Origin: Martinezella tropici
Lineage (GTDB): Bacteria; Pseudomonadota; Alphaproteobacteria; Rhizobiales; Rhizobiaceae
Assembly: GCA_000799755.1 (NCBI GenBank)
Contig: JUHI01000008.1
Location: 62,001 to 126,000 of the forward strand
Direction: 5' to 3'
Length of the DNA: 64,000 nt
The translations under genes and the position numbers were made by a program. Below, piece after piece: positions 26,651 to 35,656 of this stretch. The notes under the pieces were generated by a model. The model made no database searches. It worked only from the letters and a program-made list of their open reading frames with translations, and had not been told where the DNA came from. Numbering within the stretch: position 1 is the stretch's first letter; the number at the start of each line of letters is the position of its first letter.

Positions 26651-27853
26651 ATGAATCAATCCACCCGACCGCCCGCAGGAGAGCCGGTTCCGAACGTCAT
26701 CGATCGTATCGAGGGCTACTATCCCGAGCTCGTAGCAATACGGCATGATCTTCATGCCCATCCGGAAATCGGCTTCGAAGAGGTGCGCACGTCGACGATC
26801 GTTGCCGAAAAGCTGTCGTCCTGGGGGATCGAGGTTCATCGCGGCATCGGCAAGACGGGGGTCGTCGGCCTCCTCAGGGGGCGGCATCCCGGCAACAGGT
26901 CGTTGGGCCTGCGCGCCGACATGGATGCCTTGCCGATGCCCGAGGAGACCGGTCTTGCCTACGCCTCGGTCCATCCCGGCCGGTTTCATGGCTGCGGTCA
27001 TGACGCCCATACGACGATCTTGCTCGGCGCTGCCCGCTATCTGGCCGAAACGAGGGATTTTGCAGGCACGGTGACCTTCATCTTCCAGCCGGCGGAAGAG
27101 GGATTGGGCGGGGCGCGGGCCATGATCGCCGATGGACTCTTCGAACGTTTCCCGGTGGACGAAATCTATGGGCTTCACAATGCGACGCAACTGCCGCCCA
27201 ATCATCTCCATGTCTCGGCCGGAGCGGTGCTGGCGGGAGCCGATTTTTTCGACGTGACGTTCAGGGGCAAGGGTGCGCACGGCGCTCATCCGAATGTCGC
27301 CCGCGACCCAATTCCCGCAATTGCCGAACTCGTGCAGGCTCTGCAGACGATCGTCAGCCGCAACGTCCCACCGACGGAGCCGGCCGTGTTGTCCGTGACG
27401 AAGATATTCGGTGGGTCCGCCTACAATGTCATACCCGAAATCGCGAGCGTCGGTGGCACCGTACGAGCATTCTCCGACGATATCAGACAGCTGATCCGCG
27501 AGCGCATGACCGCAATTTCCCACAATATAGCCGCGGCTTACGACATTGAAGCGATCGTCGATATCCGCGACATCTTTTCCGTTCTGACCAATCATCAGGA
27601 TCATGTCGACATCATCGCGGATATCGGGCGCGAGGTTCTTGGCAAGGATCGGGTTTCGACCGTGCCAGGGCGAGCGATGGGAAGCGAGGACTTCGCAGAC
27701 ATGCTGCTGCATGCTCCCGGCGCATTCTTCACGCTGGGGCACGCCGGCAATGTCCCGGCTCACAATCCCGGTTTCATCGTCGATGACGCCATTCTCCCCG
27801 TCGGTGCCACCTTGTTTGCCCGTCTTGTCGAAAGCAGGTTGAAGGCGGCGTGA
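26651..27853 (+). CDS. M20-family N-acyl-amino-acid amidohydrolase
   Basis: 400 residues, a two-metal amidohydrolase of the HipO/AmaA type. Metal and catalytic motifs: HDLHAHPEIGFEE, LRADMDALPM, FHGCGHDAHTTILLG and QPAEEGLGG; the dimerisation part contains GKGAHGAHP. Removes acyl groups from amino acids or cleaves small amides. ATG 26651 follows CCGGAGATCCGCGCT; the longer frame from 26540 is not supported. Next to sulfur genes it recalls the deacetylases of Bacillus organosulfur operons, which remove N-acetyl groups from S-alkyl cysteines. That role is inferred here. Confidence 0.88.
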   Translation: MNQSTRPPAGEPVPNVIDRIEGYYPELVAIRHDLHAHPEIGFEEVRTSTIVAEKLSSWGIEVHRGIGKTGVVGLLRGRHPGNRSLGLRADMDALPMPEETGLAYASVHPGRFHGCGHDAHTTILLGAARYLAETRDFAGTVTFIFQPAEEGLGGARAMIADGLFERFPVDEIYGLHNATQLPPNHLHVSAGAVLAGADFFDVTFRGKGAHGAHPNVARDPIPAIAELVQALQTIVSRNVPPTEPAVLSVTKIFGGSAYNVIPEIASVGGTVRAFSDDIRQLIRERMTAISHNIAAAYDIEAIVDIRDIFSVLTNHQDHVDIIADIGREVLGKDRVSTVPGRAMGSEDFADMLLHAPGAFFTLGHAGNVPAHNPGFIVDDAILPVGATLFARLVESRLKAA

Positions 27854-27869
27854 ATGGTTGGATATCCCG

Positions 27870-27884
27870 GCCGGTACGACCGGC
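27870..27884. terminator. Weak hairpin after the amidohydrolase gene
   Basis: GCCGGT-ACG-ACCGGC, perfect 6-bp stem and 3-base loop, 16 bases past the stop. No T-run. It may end the OsmC/M20 transcript. Confidence 0.35.
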
Positions 27885-28025
27885 AGCAATACCGAGATCG
27901 GTTAGGCTCGCCCAGGTTTTGAGGTCGGCGGCGCGTTGGCGCTATTGGCCCGAAGGCGGCTCGCTGGGCCTATTCGACCTCAGGGCAATTGTCGCGCGTT
28001 CGTTTCTTGCGTGACTTGGAAATTA

Positions 28026-28044
28026 GAATATTAATTCTATAGAT
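28026..28044. promoter_or_regulatory. Shared palindrome, copy 6 (importer 2)
   Basis: GAATA-N9-TAGAT: right arm and spacing match, left arm is weak. A second perfect palindrome, TAGAATATTAATTCTA, overlaps it at 28024-28039. It lies 52 bases before the importer-2 binding-protein gene. Confidence 0.5.
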
Positions 28045-28096
28045 AGCTTGGTGTTTGCCGTAGGTTGAGGTGCATTTTCCTACAGAGGCTTACACA

Positions 28097-29722
28097 ATGG
28101 GCATCAAAGCCAAATTTAAAGCGGCAAGTTTACTGAGTGTGTGGCTATTGGCGGCGCCGGCAGCATTTGCCGATGACCAGCCGGTCAAGGGCGGCACGCT
28201 GATTTATCTCGAGCAGCAGGCGCACACCAACCTCTATCCGCCCGCTGGCGGCTTCTATCCGAACGGTGGCGTCCTCAACCAGGTCACCGACAAGCTGACC
28301 TATCAGAACCCGAAGACGCTCCAAATCGAACCGTGGATTGCCGAATCCTGGACGGTCAACGAGGCCGCGACGGAATATACGTTCAAGCTCCGCAAGGGCG
28401 TAACCTTCTCCGATGGTACTCCGCTCGATGCCAATGCTGTTGCAAAGAACTACGACACGTTCGGCCTCGGCAACAAGGAGCTGAAGCAGCCGGTTTCCGA
28501 AGTCATCAACAATTACGATCACAGCGAAGTCGTCGATCCCTATACCGTCAAATTCTATTTCAAGAAGTCGTCGCCCGGCTTCCTTCAGGGAACATCCGTC
28601 ATCGGCTCCGGCCTGGTCTCCCTGAAGACGCTGGCGCTGTCCTTCGATCAGCTCGGCGACGCGACGAAGATCATCGGCTCTGGTCCCTTCGTCGTCGAGA
28701 GCGAGACGCTCGGCAAGCAACTCTCGCTGAAGGCGCGGACGGATTATAACTGGGGTCCGGCCAAGCTGGAGCATCAGGGCCGGGCTTATCTGGATGGCAT
28801 CAAATACATCGTCACAGGTGAGGACAGCGTGCGCATCGGCGCGTTGCTTTCCGGTCAGGCCGATTTCATCCGTCAGCTGCAGGCCTATGACGAAAAGCAG
28901 GTTACCGATCAGAATTTCGCGATCTATGCGGCGCCGACCCGCGGCGTGAACGACAGCGTCGCCTTCCGACCTGACAATCCGCTCGTTGCCGACATCAGGG
29001 TTCGTCAGGCGCTTCTGCATGCGACCAACAACAAGGAAATCGTCGAGACGCTGTTTTCGGCAAATTACCCGCAGGCAAAGTCGATCATTTCATCGGCAGC
29101 AGCAGGGTACACGGATCTGTCGTCGAAGCTGACCTACGATCCGGCCCTTGCTGAAAAGCTCCTGGACGAGGCAGGCTGGAAGACGGGTACTGGTGGCGTT
29201 CGCCAGAAGGACGGCAAGCCGCTCTCGCTTGCCGTCTACGAATCCCTGCCCCAGCCGCAGAACAAGGCCGTGCTGCAGCTCGTCGCGCAACAATGGGCCA
29301 AGCTCGGCGTCAAGCTTCAGGTTCTTGCCGGCACGTCGGGAAATCTCGTGACTGATAATGTCGATCCGGCAAAGACGCCGCTTGTCGTCGCCGAAGTCGG
29401 CCGCGCCGATCCGGATGTCATCAAGAGCCAGTTCTACGCCAAGAACCGCGACGCCCTGCTGCAGAAGGGTGGCCTCAATCCGAAGGCGACGTTCTCGGAT
29501 GACAAGCTAAACGGCATTCTGGAAACCGTTGCCTCGGAAACCGACAGTGGCAAGCGATTGGCGGCGGCCAAGGCCGCACAGGAATACCTGCTCGATCAGG
29601 CCTATGTCATCCCGTTCTTCGAGGAGCCGCAGGTCTTTGCCGGCGCGCCCTATGTGAAGGGAATTGCCTTCGAGGCCGTGGGACGTCCGTCCTTCTACAG
29701 CACCTGGCTTGCTGAACATTGA
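28097..29722 (+). CDS. Peptide-type ABC substrate-binding protein, importer 2 (KPN_01854-like)
   Basis: 541 residues, DppA/OppA fold. Signal peptide ends AAPAAFA; mature start DDQPVKGGTLIYLEQQAH. Loop YTFKLRKGVTFSDGTPLDA is the family hallmark. ATG 28097 follows AGAGGCTTACACA. It heads a seven-gene run: two permeases, fused ATPase, luciferase-like monooxygenase and two AhpD-like proteins. As I recall the TIGRFAM entries, this set is the conserved cassette that includes the KPN_01854 binding-protein family. Ligand unknown; a sulfur compound is inferred from neighbours and palindrome copy 6. Confidence 0.88.
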   Translation: MGIKAKFKAASLLSVWLLAAPAAFADDQPVKGGTLIYLEQQAHTNLYPPAGGFYPNGGVLNQVTDKLTYQNPKTLQIEPWIAESWTVNEAATEYTFKLRKGVTFSDGTPLDANAVAKNYDTFGLGNKELKQPVSEVINNYDHSEVVDPYTVKFYFKKSSPGFLQGTSVIGSGLVSLKTLALSFDQLGDATKIIGSGPFVVESETLGKQLSLKARTDYNWGPAKLEHQGRAYLDGIKYIVTGEDSVRIGALLSGQADFIRQLQAYDEKQVTDQNFAIYAAPTRGVNDSVAFRPDNPLVADIRVRQALLHATNNKEIVETLFSANYPQAKSIISSAAAGYTDLSSKLTYDPALAEKLLDEAGWKTGTGGVRQKDGKPLSLAVYESLPQPQNKAVLQLVAQQWAKLGVKLQVLAGTSGNLVTDNVDPAKTPLVVAEVGRADPDVIKSQFYAKNRDALLQKGGLNPKATFSDDKLNGILETVASETDSGKRLAAAKAAQEYLLDQAYVIPFFEEPQVFAGAPYVKGIAFEAVGRPSFYSTWLAEH

Positions 29723-29733
29723 TGAAAGGGGCT

Positions 29734-29754
29734 GGCCCGGCGCGGTGCCGGGCC
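29734..29754 (+). terminator. Intercistronic hairpin between binding-protein and permease genes
   Basis: GGCCCGGC-GCGGT-GCCGGGCC, perfect 8-bp GC stem and 5-base loop, 12 bases after the binding-protein stop and 28 before the permease start. No T-run. Such hairpins commonly keep binding-protein mRNA more abundant than the permease part, by partial termination or by blocking 3' decay. Confidence 0.7.
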
Positions 29755-29781
29755 CTCCTTGCACGAAGACATGGTATTGGC

Positions 29782-30723
29782 ATGGCAAGATACATATTAT
29801 CTAGGTTCGGGCAGGCCCTGTTCGTCTTGTGGGCGGCTTTCACCGTTTCGTTCGTATTGCTGCAATCGCTGCCCGGCGATGCGGTGCTGATCAAGTTCCA
29901 GAGCCCGGATTATGGGCTCAGTCCCGAACAGCTTGCCGATATCAGGGCGGCCTACGGCGCCGATGGGTCGTTCCTGCACCAATATTTCCATGCGGTCTGG
30001 AATTTCCTGACGGGGGATTTCGGCTATTCGTTGCAGGCGGGCGTTCCGGTGAGTTCGCTGCTTGCCACCAATCTGCCGCCATCGCTGTTGCTCGCTGGAG
30101 CGGGGTTTGCGGTCGCGAGCATTCTCGCCGTCTTGATCGCGATCGCCTGCAATCTCTCAGGATTTGCCTGGCTACGCGGTCTGATCCAGTCCATTCCGTC
30201 GCTCTTCGTTTCGGTGCCTACTTTCTGGCTCGGCATCATGCTCATCCAGATATTCTCCTTCCGGCTTCGTCTCGTGCCGGTCATCAATCCCGGTCCCTGG
30301 GAGGGTCTTTTCCTGCCCATCCTGACGGTCGCCGTGCCGATCTCGGCGCCGCTCGCGCAGATATTGCTCAAAAACATAGACGAGGTCCTGACGAGACCCT
30401 TCGTGCCGGTGGCGCGTGCCAAGGGTCTCTCGCATGCGAAGGTTCTCTGGCGGCACGTCGCCAAGAATACGCTGCTGCCGGTTCTGACCGTTGCCGGATT
30501 GCTGTTCGGGGAGCTGATCGCCAGTGCTGTCATTACCGAAACGGTCTTCGGATTGAACGGTATCGGCGGACTGACAAAACAGGCGGTGGACAGTCAGGAC
30601 GTTGCCGTTCTGCAAGCGGTCGTCGTCATTGCCGCAACTGCATTCGTCGTCATCAATCTCGTGGTCGATCTTCTCTATCCCGTGCTCGATCCCCGTCTGA
30701 AGACCAAGCTGGGAGCTGCATGA
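29782..30723 (+). CDS. Peptide-type ABC permease (DppB-like), importer 2
   Basis: 313 residues. MARYILSRFGQALFVLWAAF is the standard DppB N-terminus, followed by SLPGDA and the EAA-type loop ARAKGLSHAKVLWRHVAKN. About six membrane helices. I start it at ATG 29782, after the hairpin; the in-frame TTG/ATG at 29719-29722 would place the hairpin inside the gene. Ribosome-binding site is weak. Stop overlaps the next ATG. Confidence 0.88.
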   Translation: MARYILSRFGQALFVLWAAFTVSFVLLQSLPGDAVLIKFQSPDYGLSPEQLADIRAAYGADGSFLHQYFHAVWNFLTGDFGYSLQAGVPVSSLLATNLPPSLLLAGAGFAVASILAVLIAIACNLSGFAWLRGLIQSIPSLFVSVPTFWLGIMLIQIFSFRLRLVPVINPGPWEGLFLPILTVAVPISAPLAQILLKNIDEVLTRPFVPVARAKGLSHAKVLWRHVAKNTLLPVLTVAGLLFGELIASAVITETVFGLNGIGGLTKQAVDSQDVAVLQAVVVIAATAFVVINLVVDLLYPVLDPRLKTKLGAA

Positions 30724-31640
30724 TGGCAACGATCGAAACTGCTCAACACCGTGCCGAACTGGGCGCACCAAGCCGGGACGCAACGGCACCGGCCGCGGCG
30801 GCGAAGGCCGATCTTCACGGAAATGCCGGAGCCGTTCGGCGCCTTCCGCGCATTCAGCCCGGCCTCCTTCTTGCATATCTCATTCTCGCGCTCGCCGTCC
30901 TCTGGGCGCTCTTCCCGGGCATCTTCACGATCTATGATCCCATTCAGGGTTTGCCCGGGCAGCATCTCCGTCAGCCGAGTGCCGCCCATCTCCTGGGGAC
31001 GGATTCTCTCGGGCGGGATCTCTATGCCCGCATCGTCTACGGCGCGGTGCATTCGCTATCGGGCGCATTGGCTGCTGTCGGCATCGCCCTTGTGGCCGGC
31101 ACCGTGCTCGGCGTTCTCGCGGGATCGCTGGGCGGCAGGGCTGAGACTGTTATCATGAGGCTGGTGGACGTCATGCTGTCGATACCGGATCTGCTCCTGT
31201 CGCTCAGCATCATCGTTCTTCTTGGCTTCGGCACCGTCAATGCGGCGATTGCGGTCGGCTGCACGCTGATCGCCAAGTTTGCCCGCTTGGTTCGCTCCGA
31301 AGTCGTGACCGTGCGGCGAAGCGAATATGTCGAAGCCGCCTTCGGAAGCGGTGGCACATTCCTCAAGGTGCTCTGGCGCCACATCCTGCCGAATTCGCTG
31401 ACCTCGGTGATCGCCTTTGCCGCGCTTCAGGCCGGCTGGGCGATCCTGCAACTGGCAACCCTCGGCTTTCTCGGCTACGGCGCGCCGCCGCCGACGCCCG
31501 AATGGGGCCTGCTGATTGCCGAGGGACGCAACTATATCGCCACGGCCTGGTGGCTGACGGCGGCGCCCGGCCTCGTCGTCGTCCTGGTGGTCATTTCCAT
31601 CAACCGCATAAGCCGGGCAATCGGGAGTATCGGCAAATGA
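30720..31640 (+). CDS. Peptide-type ABC permease (DppC-like), importer 2
   Basis: 306 residues. The N-terminal tail is long and Ala-rich, then a helix (LLLAYLILALAVLWALF), the DppC mark HLLGTDSLGRDLYARIVYG and the loop EAAFGSGGTFLKVLWRHILPN. ATG 30720 overlaps the stop of the preceding permease; ATG 30723 directly follows it and could also serve. Overlaps the ATPase gene by four bases (ATGA). Confidence 0.9.
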   Translation: MMATIETAQHRAELGAPSRDATAPAAAAKADLHGNAGAVRRLPRIQPGLLLAYLILALAVLWALFPGIFTIYDPIQGLPGQHLRQPSAAHLLGTDSLGRDLYARIVYGAVHSLSGALAAVGIALVAGTVLGVLAGSLGGRAETVIMRLVDVMLSIPDLLLSLSIIVLLGFGTVNAAIAVGCTLIAKFARLVRSEVVTVRRSEYVEAAFGSGGTFLKVLWRHILPNSLTSVIAFAALQAGWAILQLATLGFLGYGAPPPTPEWGLLIAEGRNYIATAWWLTAAPGLVVVLVVISINRISRAIGSIGK

Positions 31641-33316
31641 CGGCGTCTATCACGGGTGCAACTGCGGACAGGGGGACGCCGATCCTCGATGTGGCCGGCC
31701 TCAGAGTTGCCTATCGCGACAGAAACGGCTTGCGCACGGTTGTTCACGATATCGATTTTCAGGTTCGCGCCGGCGAGGTCGTTGCGCTTGTCGGCGAGTC
31801 CGGTTCCGGCAAGAGTTCGACAGCACAGGCACTGATCGGTCTTCTGCCGGAAGGCGGGCTTCTGCAGCAGGGAACCATTCTGTTGAATGGCCAGGACATC
31901 GCCGGCTGGCCGCAAAAGCGGCTGGATGGCATTCGCGGTTCCGTCATCAGTCTCGTGCCGCAGGACCCGGGCAATTCGCTCAATCCGGTGAGGACCATCG
32001 GGGAACAGGTCGCGGAAATCCTGACGGTGCATGGCAGGGCTTCTGGAGCGGAAGCTCGGGCTCAGGCGGTCGAATTGCTTGAGCGCGTCGGTCTCAGCCA
32101 GCCTCAGCTGCGCGCCAGGCAATATCCGCATGAGCTCTCCGGCGGTATGCGCCAGCGCGTGCTGATCGCCATCGCCATTGCGCTGAAGCCTTCGCTGATT
32201 ATTGCCGACGAGCCCACCAGCGCGCTCGACGTCACCGTGCAAAGGCACATTCTCGATCTGATCGATGACCTAAGACGCGAATATGGTACGGCTGTTCTTC
32301 TGGTGACCCATGATCTCGGGATCGCTGCGGATCGATCCGACAGGCTGATCGTTCTGCAGCACGGCCGTATCCAGGAGCAGGGGCGTACCGCCGATATCCT
32401 AGAAGCTCCGCAAAGCAACTATACGCGCCGCCTGCTTGCCGATGCGCCGTCGTTGAATGCGCGGCCAAAGAGCTTGCCGTCGGGCTCAAGCGATCCGGTC
32501 GCGCCGGCGGACGACATCATCGTCGTGGACGGGCTGGTGCAGGATTTCGGCAGCGGCAGCGATGGCAGCTTCAGGGCGGTCGACAACGTCTCGTTTCGTG
32601 TCCGCCGCGGCAGTACCCATGCGATCGTTGGCGAATCCGGCTCGGGCAAGACGACGACGATACGGATCGTTTCAGCTTTCCAGCGCCCAACCTCCGGGCA
32701 GGTCCTGATCGACGGGCTTGACCTGTCTTCGTTGCGCGGCGAAACGCTGAGGCTGTTCCGCAAGAAGATCCAGCTGGTCTACCAGAATCCCTATGCTTCC
32801 CTTGATCCGCGCCAGACGATCGCAGGGATCGTGGAGGAGCCACTCCTGAATTTCGAGCGCTTGCCGCGGCGCGAGCGATTGGCGAAGGTCGCTGCCACTC
32901 TCGACAAGGTCAGGCTGCCGGCCGACCTATTGCAACGGCGGCCACATGCCCTTTCGGGAGGGCAGCGCCAGCGCGTCGCGATTGCACGTGCCCTGGTGCT
33001 TGATCCGCAGATCCTGGTGCTCGATGAGGCGGTTTCCGCACTTGACGTCACGGTGCAGGCGCAGATTCTCGATCTCCTGGCCGAGTTGCAGCGCGAGCTT
33101 GGACTGACCTATCTGTTCGTTTCCCACGATCTGGCGGTGGTGCGGCAGATCGCAGACACCGTCTCCGTGCTGAACGGCGGACGACTGGTCGAGACGGGGC
33201 GCGTCGAAGATGTCTTCAGCAATCCCACGAGCCCCTACACGCGCGAACTGATCGATGCCGTGCCAGGCAAGAAGTTTCCCCGGGTCGCAGACCCTAGTCC
33301 CATCAGTGCAGGATGA
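31637..33316 (+). CDS. Fused DppD-DppF-type ABC ATPase, importer 2
   Basis: 559 residues, two ABC cassettes. First: GESGSGKSSTAQ, LSGGMRQRVLIA, LIIADEPTSALD. Second: GESGSGKTTTIR, LSGGQRQRVAIARAL, and Walker B ILVLDEAVSALD, where the usual DEP reads DEA; this is a common tolerated variant. Same build as the importer-1 ATPase. It ends four bases before the monooxygenase start, confirming one operon with the oxidative genes. Confidence 0.92.
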   Translation: MTASITGATADRGTPILDVAGLRVAYRDRNGLRTVVHDIDFQVRAGEVVALVGESGSGKSSTAQALIGLLPEGGLLQQGTILLNGQDIAGWPQKRLDGIRGSVISLVPQDPGNSLNPVRTIGEQVAEILTVHGRASGAEARAQAVELLERVGLSQPQLRARQYPHELSGGMRQRVLIAIAIALKPSLIIADEPTSALDVTVQRHILDLIDDLRREYGTAVLLVTHDLGIAADRSDRLIVLQHGRIQEQGRTADILEAPQSNYTRRLLADAPSLNARPKSLPSGSSDPVAPADDIIVVDGLVQDFGSGSDGSFRAVDNVSFRVRRGSTHAIVGESGSGKTTTIRIVSAFQRPTSGQVLIDGLDLSSLRGETLRLFRKKIQLVYQNPYASLDPRQTIAGIVEEPLLNFERLPRRERLAKVAATLDKVRLPADLLQRRPHALSGGQRQRVAIARALVLDPQILVLDEAVSALDVTVQAQILDLLAELQRELGLTYLFVSHDLAVVRQIADTVSVLNGGRLVETGRVEDVFSNPTSPYTRELIDAVPGKKFPRVADPSPISAG

Positions 33317-33320
33317 TCTT

Positions 33321-34370
33321 ATGAGTACCTCAACATCACCGAAGAGACTGGGCTTCTTCAGCCGGGTTCTGGATCAGGCGGATGCAAAAACCCGTTACAG
33401 GCTGGTTTCCGAGCAGATCATCCACGCCGAGAGACAGGGCTTCGACAGCGCCTGGGTGGCGCAGCATCACTTCAACGGCGAAGAGGGTGGCTTGCCCGCG
33501 CCGCTGGTGTTCCTTGCCGGCCTCGCCCCGCAGACATCAAGTATTCGCTTGGGGACGGGCGTCATTACGCTGCCGATGGAGAATGCGGTGCGCGTCGCCG
33601 AAGATACCGCCGTGCTCGACAGTCTGCTCGACGGGCGGCTGGAAGTCGGCTTTGGCACGGGCGGCACTCCGCAGGCCTTCCTTCCCTTCGGTCTGGAAAG
33701 CAGCGAGCGTTCGGAGGTCTACGGCAAGCACCTGGCGCTGGTGCGCGATGCCTGGGCGGGCGAGGAACTGACGGGCGGCAATCGGCTCTATCCCGCCGCG
33801 CCGCATTTGCGCGACCATGTCTGGCAGGCGACGTTTTCCGTTGGTGGCGGCCTGCGCGCAGGTCGAGACGGCGACGGGCTGATGCTGTCGCGCACGCAGC
33901 CGCGTCCGCCCGAAACTCCGGACGCAAAGCTTTGGGACCTGCAGAACCCGATCATCGATGCCTATCTCTCGGCACTGCCGGCTGGACGACAGCCCCGGAT
34001 CTTGGGCTCGCGGAGCCTTTTTGTTGCCGACAGCAGACAAGAGGCGCTTCATTTCGCCGATATCGGCCTGAGGCGGATCGTCGAGCACTTCAAGGCAACG
34101 GGCTTTGCTATTCCCGGCGAAACGACGGCCGATTTGATCGAGGCGTTCGATGTTCATGTCGGCACCCCCGACGATGTCATCGCATCGCTTCAAGCCGATA
34201 CTGCGCTCGCACGCGTGACGGACCTGGTCTTTCAGGTGCACTCCGTCGACCCGCCGCATGAATATATCCTGCGCTCGCTCGAACTGACCGCAGCTCACGT
34301 CGCGCCTGCGCTCGGCTGGGTGCGGCAAGGCGCGACAGAGAGTGAACACCGCCGTGCCGCGCGGGCTTGA
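33321..34370 (+). CDS. Luciferase-like FMN-dependent monooxygenase (KPN_01858-like)
   Basis: 349 residues of the bacterial luciferase superfamily. Seen: FFSRVLDQADAKTRYRLVSE, WVAQHHFNGEEGG (typical flavin-side loop) and the barrel strand SIRLGTGVITLPMENAVRVAED. Needs FMNH2 supplied by a reductase. The gene for an SsuE/MsuE-like FMN reductase under the same palindrome is at 45805. ATG 33321 follows AGGATGATCTT. Best match from memory is the uncharacterised KPN_01858 family in the cassette with importer 2. Related enzymes cleave C-S bonds of sulfonates or oxidise thioethers; substrate here is inferred to be organosulfur. Confidence 0.88.
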   Translation: MSTSTSPKRLGFFSRVLDQADAKTRYRLVSEQIIHAERQGFDSAWVAQHHFNGEEGGLPAPLVFLAGLAPQTSSIRLGTGVITLPMENAVRVAEDTAVLDSLLDGRLEVGFGTGGTPQAFLPFGLESSERSEVYGKHLALVRDAWAGEELTGGNRLYPAAPHLRDHVWQATFSVGGGLRAGRDGDGLMLSRTQPRPPETPDAKLWDLQNPIIDAYLSALPAGRQPRILGSRSLFVADSRQEALHFADIGLRRIVEHFKATGFAIPGETTADLIEAFDVHVGTPDDVIASLQADTALARVTDLVFQVHSVDPPHEYILRSLELTAAHVAPALGWVRQGATESEHRRAARA

Positions 34371-34400
34371 ACATCAGCATTTTAGGAGAAAGCATCCATC

Positions 34401-35030
34401 ATGACTTTGCAGACGAGAGACATTATCGATTTCCTCGCGGGCATAGATCTCGGCTCGCATCTTGACGTCCTTCGAGCCAAACGACCGGAGACGCGGCTGA
34501 ATGCCCAGAAGAGCTTTGACGCGCTCTTTGCACCCGAGCATTTGGGAGATGTCACCCTGGAAGAACGCTTTGCCGTTGCGACCTTCGTTGCGGGATTGCA
34601 CAAGGCGGATGAAGCCGGAAGCTTCTATGCGTCCGGGCTGCGGGAGCAGGCAAACGGTGCCTCGCTTGTCGCGGCCGTCGGCGCCGAAGCTGCGCGCGCC
34701 GATACGGCCGGACCTTATGGTCGTTATCCGGCTGGACCGCTTTCCCGCGAGGACCGTCCGGGTCTCGTCTACGAGGTTTCGCACGAGAACCGCGCGCATC
34801 TCGGCCCCAAGCTCAGCGCGGCGCTCGAGCACAGCCATCTTCTGGTCTTCCGCCCGAGGGAAGCAAGCGCCGAGGCGTTGCAGAAACTGCTCGACGCAGG
34901 CTGGACGATCACCGGCATCGTCACCTTGTCGCAACTGGTCGCATTTCTGGCGTTTCAGATCAGGGTCGTTGCCGGCCTGAGGGCGCTGGCGGCAAATTCC
35001 GCCAATGTCGCACAGGCCGCACAAGCCTAA
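34401..35030 (+). CDS. CMD-domain protein (Avi_7170-like)
   Basis: 209 residues. It has the general helical layout of carboxymuconolactone-decarboxylase/AhpD proteins but no CxxC pair, so it is not a redox AhpD by itself. Segments such as LEERFAVATFVAGLHKADEAG and the C-terminal FLAFQIRVVAGLRALA fit the CMD family tied to this cassette in my memory of TIGRFAMs. ATG follows TAGGAGAAAGCATCCATC. It is followed after 23 bases by its CxxC-containing partner, so the two may form a mixed complex. Confidence 0.75.
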   Translation: MTLQTRDIIDFLAGIDLGSHLDVLRAKRPETRLNAQKSFDALFAPEHLGDVTLEERFAVATFVAGLHKADEAGSFYASGLREQANGASLVAAVGAEAARADTAGPYGRYPAGPLSREDRPGLVYEVSHENRAHLGPKLSAALEHSHLLVFRPREASAEALQKLLDAGWTITGIVTLSQLVAFLAFQIRVVAGLRALAANSANVAQAAQA

Positions 35031-35053
35031 TCGAACGAACAAGGGAGCTTTCC

Positions 35054-35656
35054 ATGACCGAAACTGTCATTCACCCCACAATCGAGAACCGGCCGAATGC
35101 CTTCACTCAAACCGAAATCGGCTGGACGCCCTGGCTGCAGCCCCTCGACGAAGCTGACCTCACCGAGCGTCACTGGGCCGGGCTCGTGGACGCATCTCGT
35201 GCGAAGTCGCCCTATTTCATGCTGTTGGCGCGAGACCCGGATATTCTGCAGGCGCGGACCAAGACCGACAAGGATATCTTCTACAACGTCTCTGCCGGTC
35301 TTCCCCGCGCCGAGCGGGAGCTTGCGGCCACGGCTGCCTCGCGGGCGAACGGCTGCATTTTTTGCGCGTCTGTCCATTCGCGGTTCGCCTCCCATCACTC
35401 CAGGCGCACGGATGATGTCCAGCGCCTGTTGGATGAGGGGCTTCAGGCCGATCTCGGCAGCCGCTGGAATGCTGTTGTCGAGGCATCGGCTGCCTTGACG
35501 GCAACGCCGTCGCAATTTGGTGCAGACGAGATCGCCAGGTTGCGCGAGGAAGGGCTGGATGATCTTGAAATCGCGGACGTGGTCCATGGAGCCGCTTTCT
35601 TCAATTGGGCGAACCGGCTGATGCTTTCGCTCGGCGAGCCGACGCCAGCTGCCTGA
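35054..35656 (+). CDS. Alkylhydroperoxidase-domain protein (Avi_7169-like)
   Basis: 200 residues, AhpD-like. The redox motif GCIFCASVH gives C101, C104 and H108, the pattern used by AhpD peroxidases and disulfide reductases. Near the end, IADVVHGAAFFNWANRL is typical of the family. Ribosome-binding site AAGGGAGC. Last gene of the importer-2/monooxygenase operon. Probably removes peroxide or handles a thiol intermediate of the monooxygenase step (inference from context). Confidence 0.82.
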   Translation: MTETVIHPTIENRPNAFTQTEIGWTPWLQPLDEADLTERHWAGLVDASRAKSPYFMLLARDPDILQARTKTDKDIFYNVSAGLPRAERELAATAASRANGCIFCASVHSRFASHHSRRTDDVQRLLDEGLQADLGSRWNAVVEASAALTATPSQFGADEIARLREEGLDDLEIADVVHGAAFFNWANRLMLSLGEPTPAA

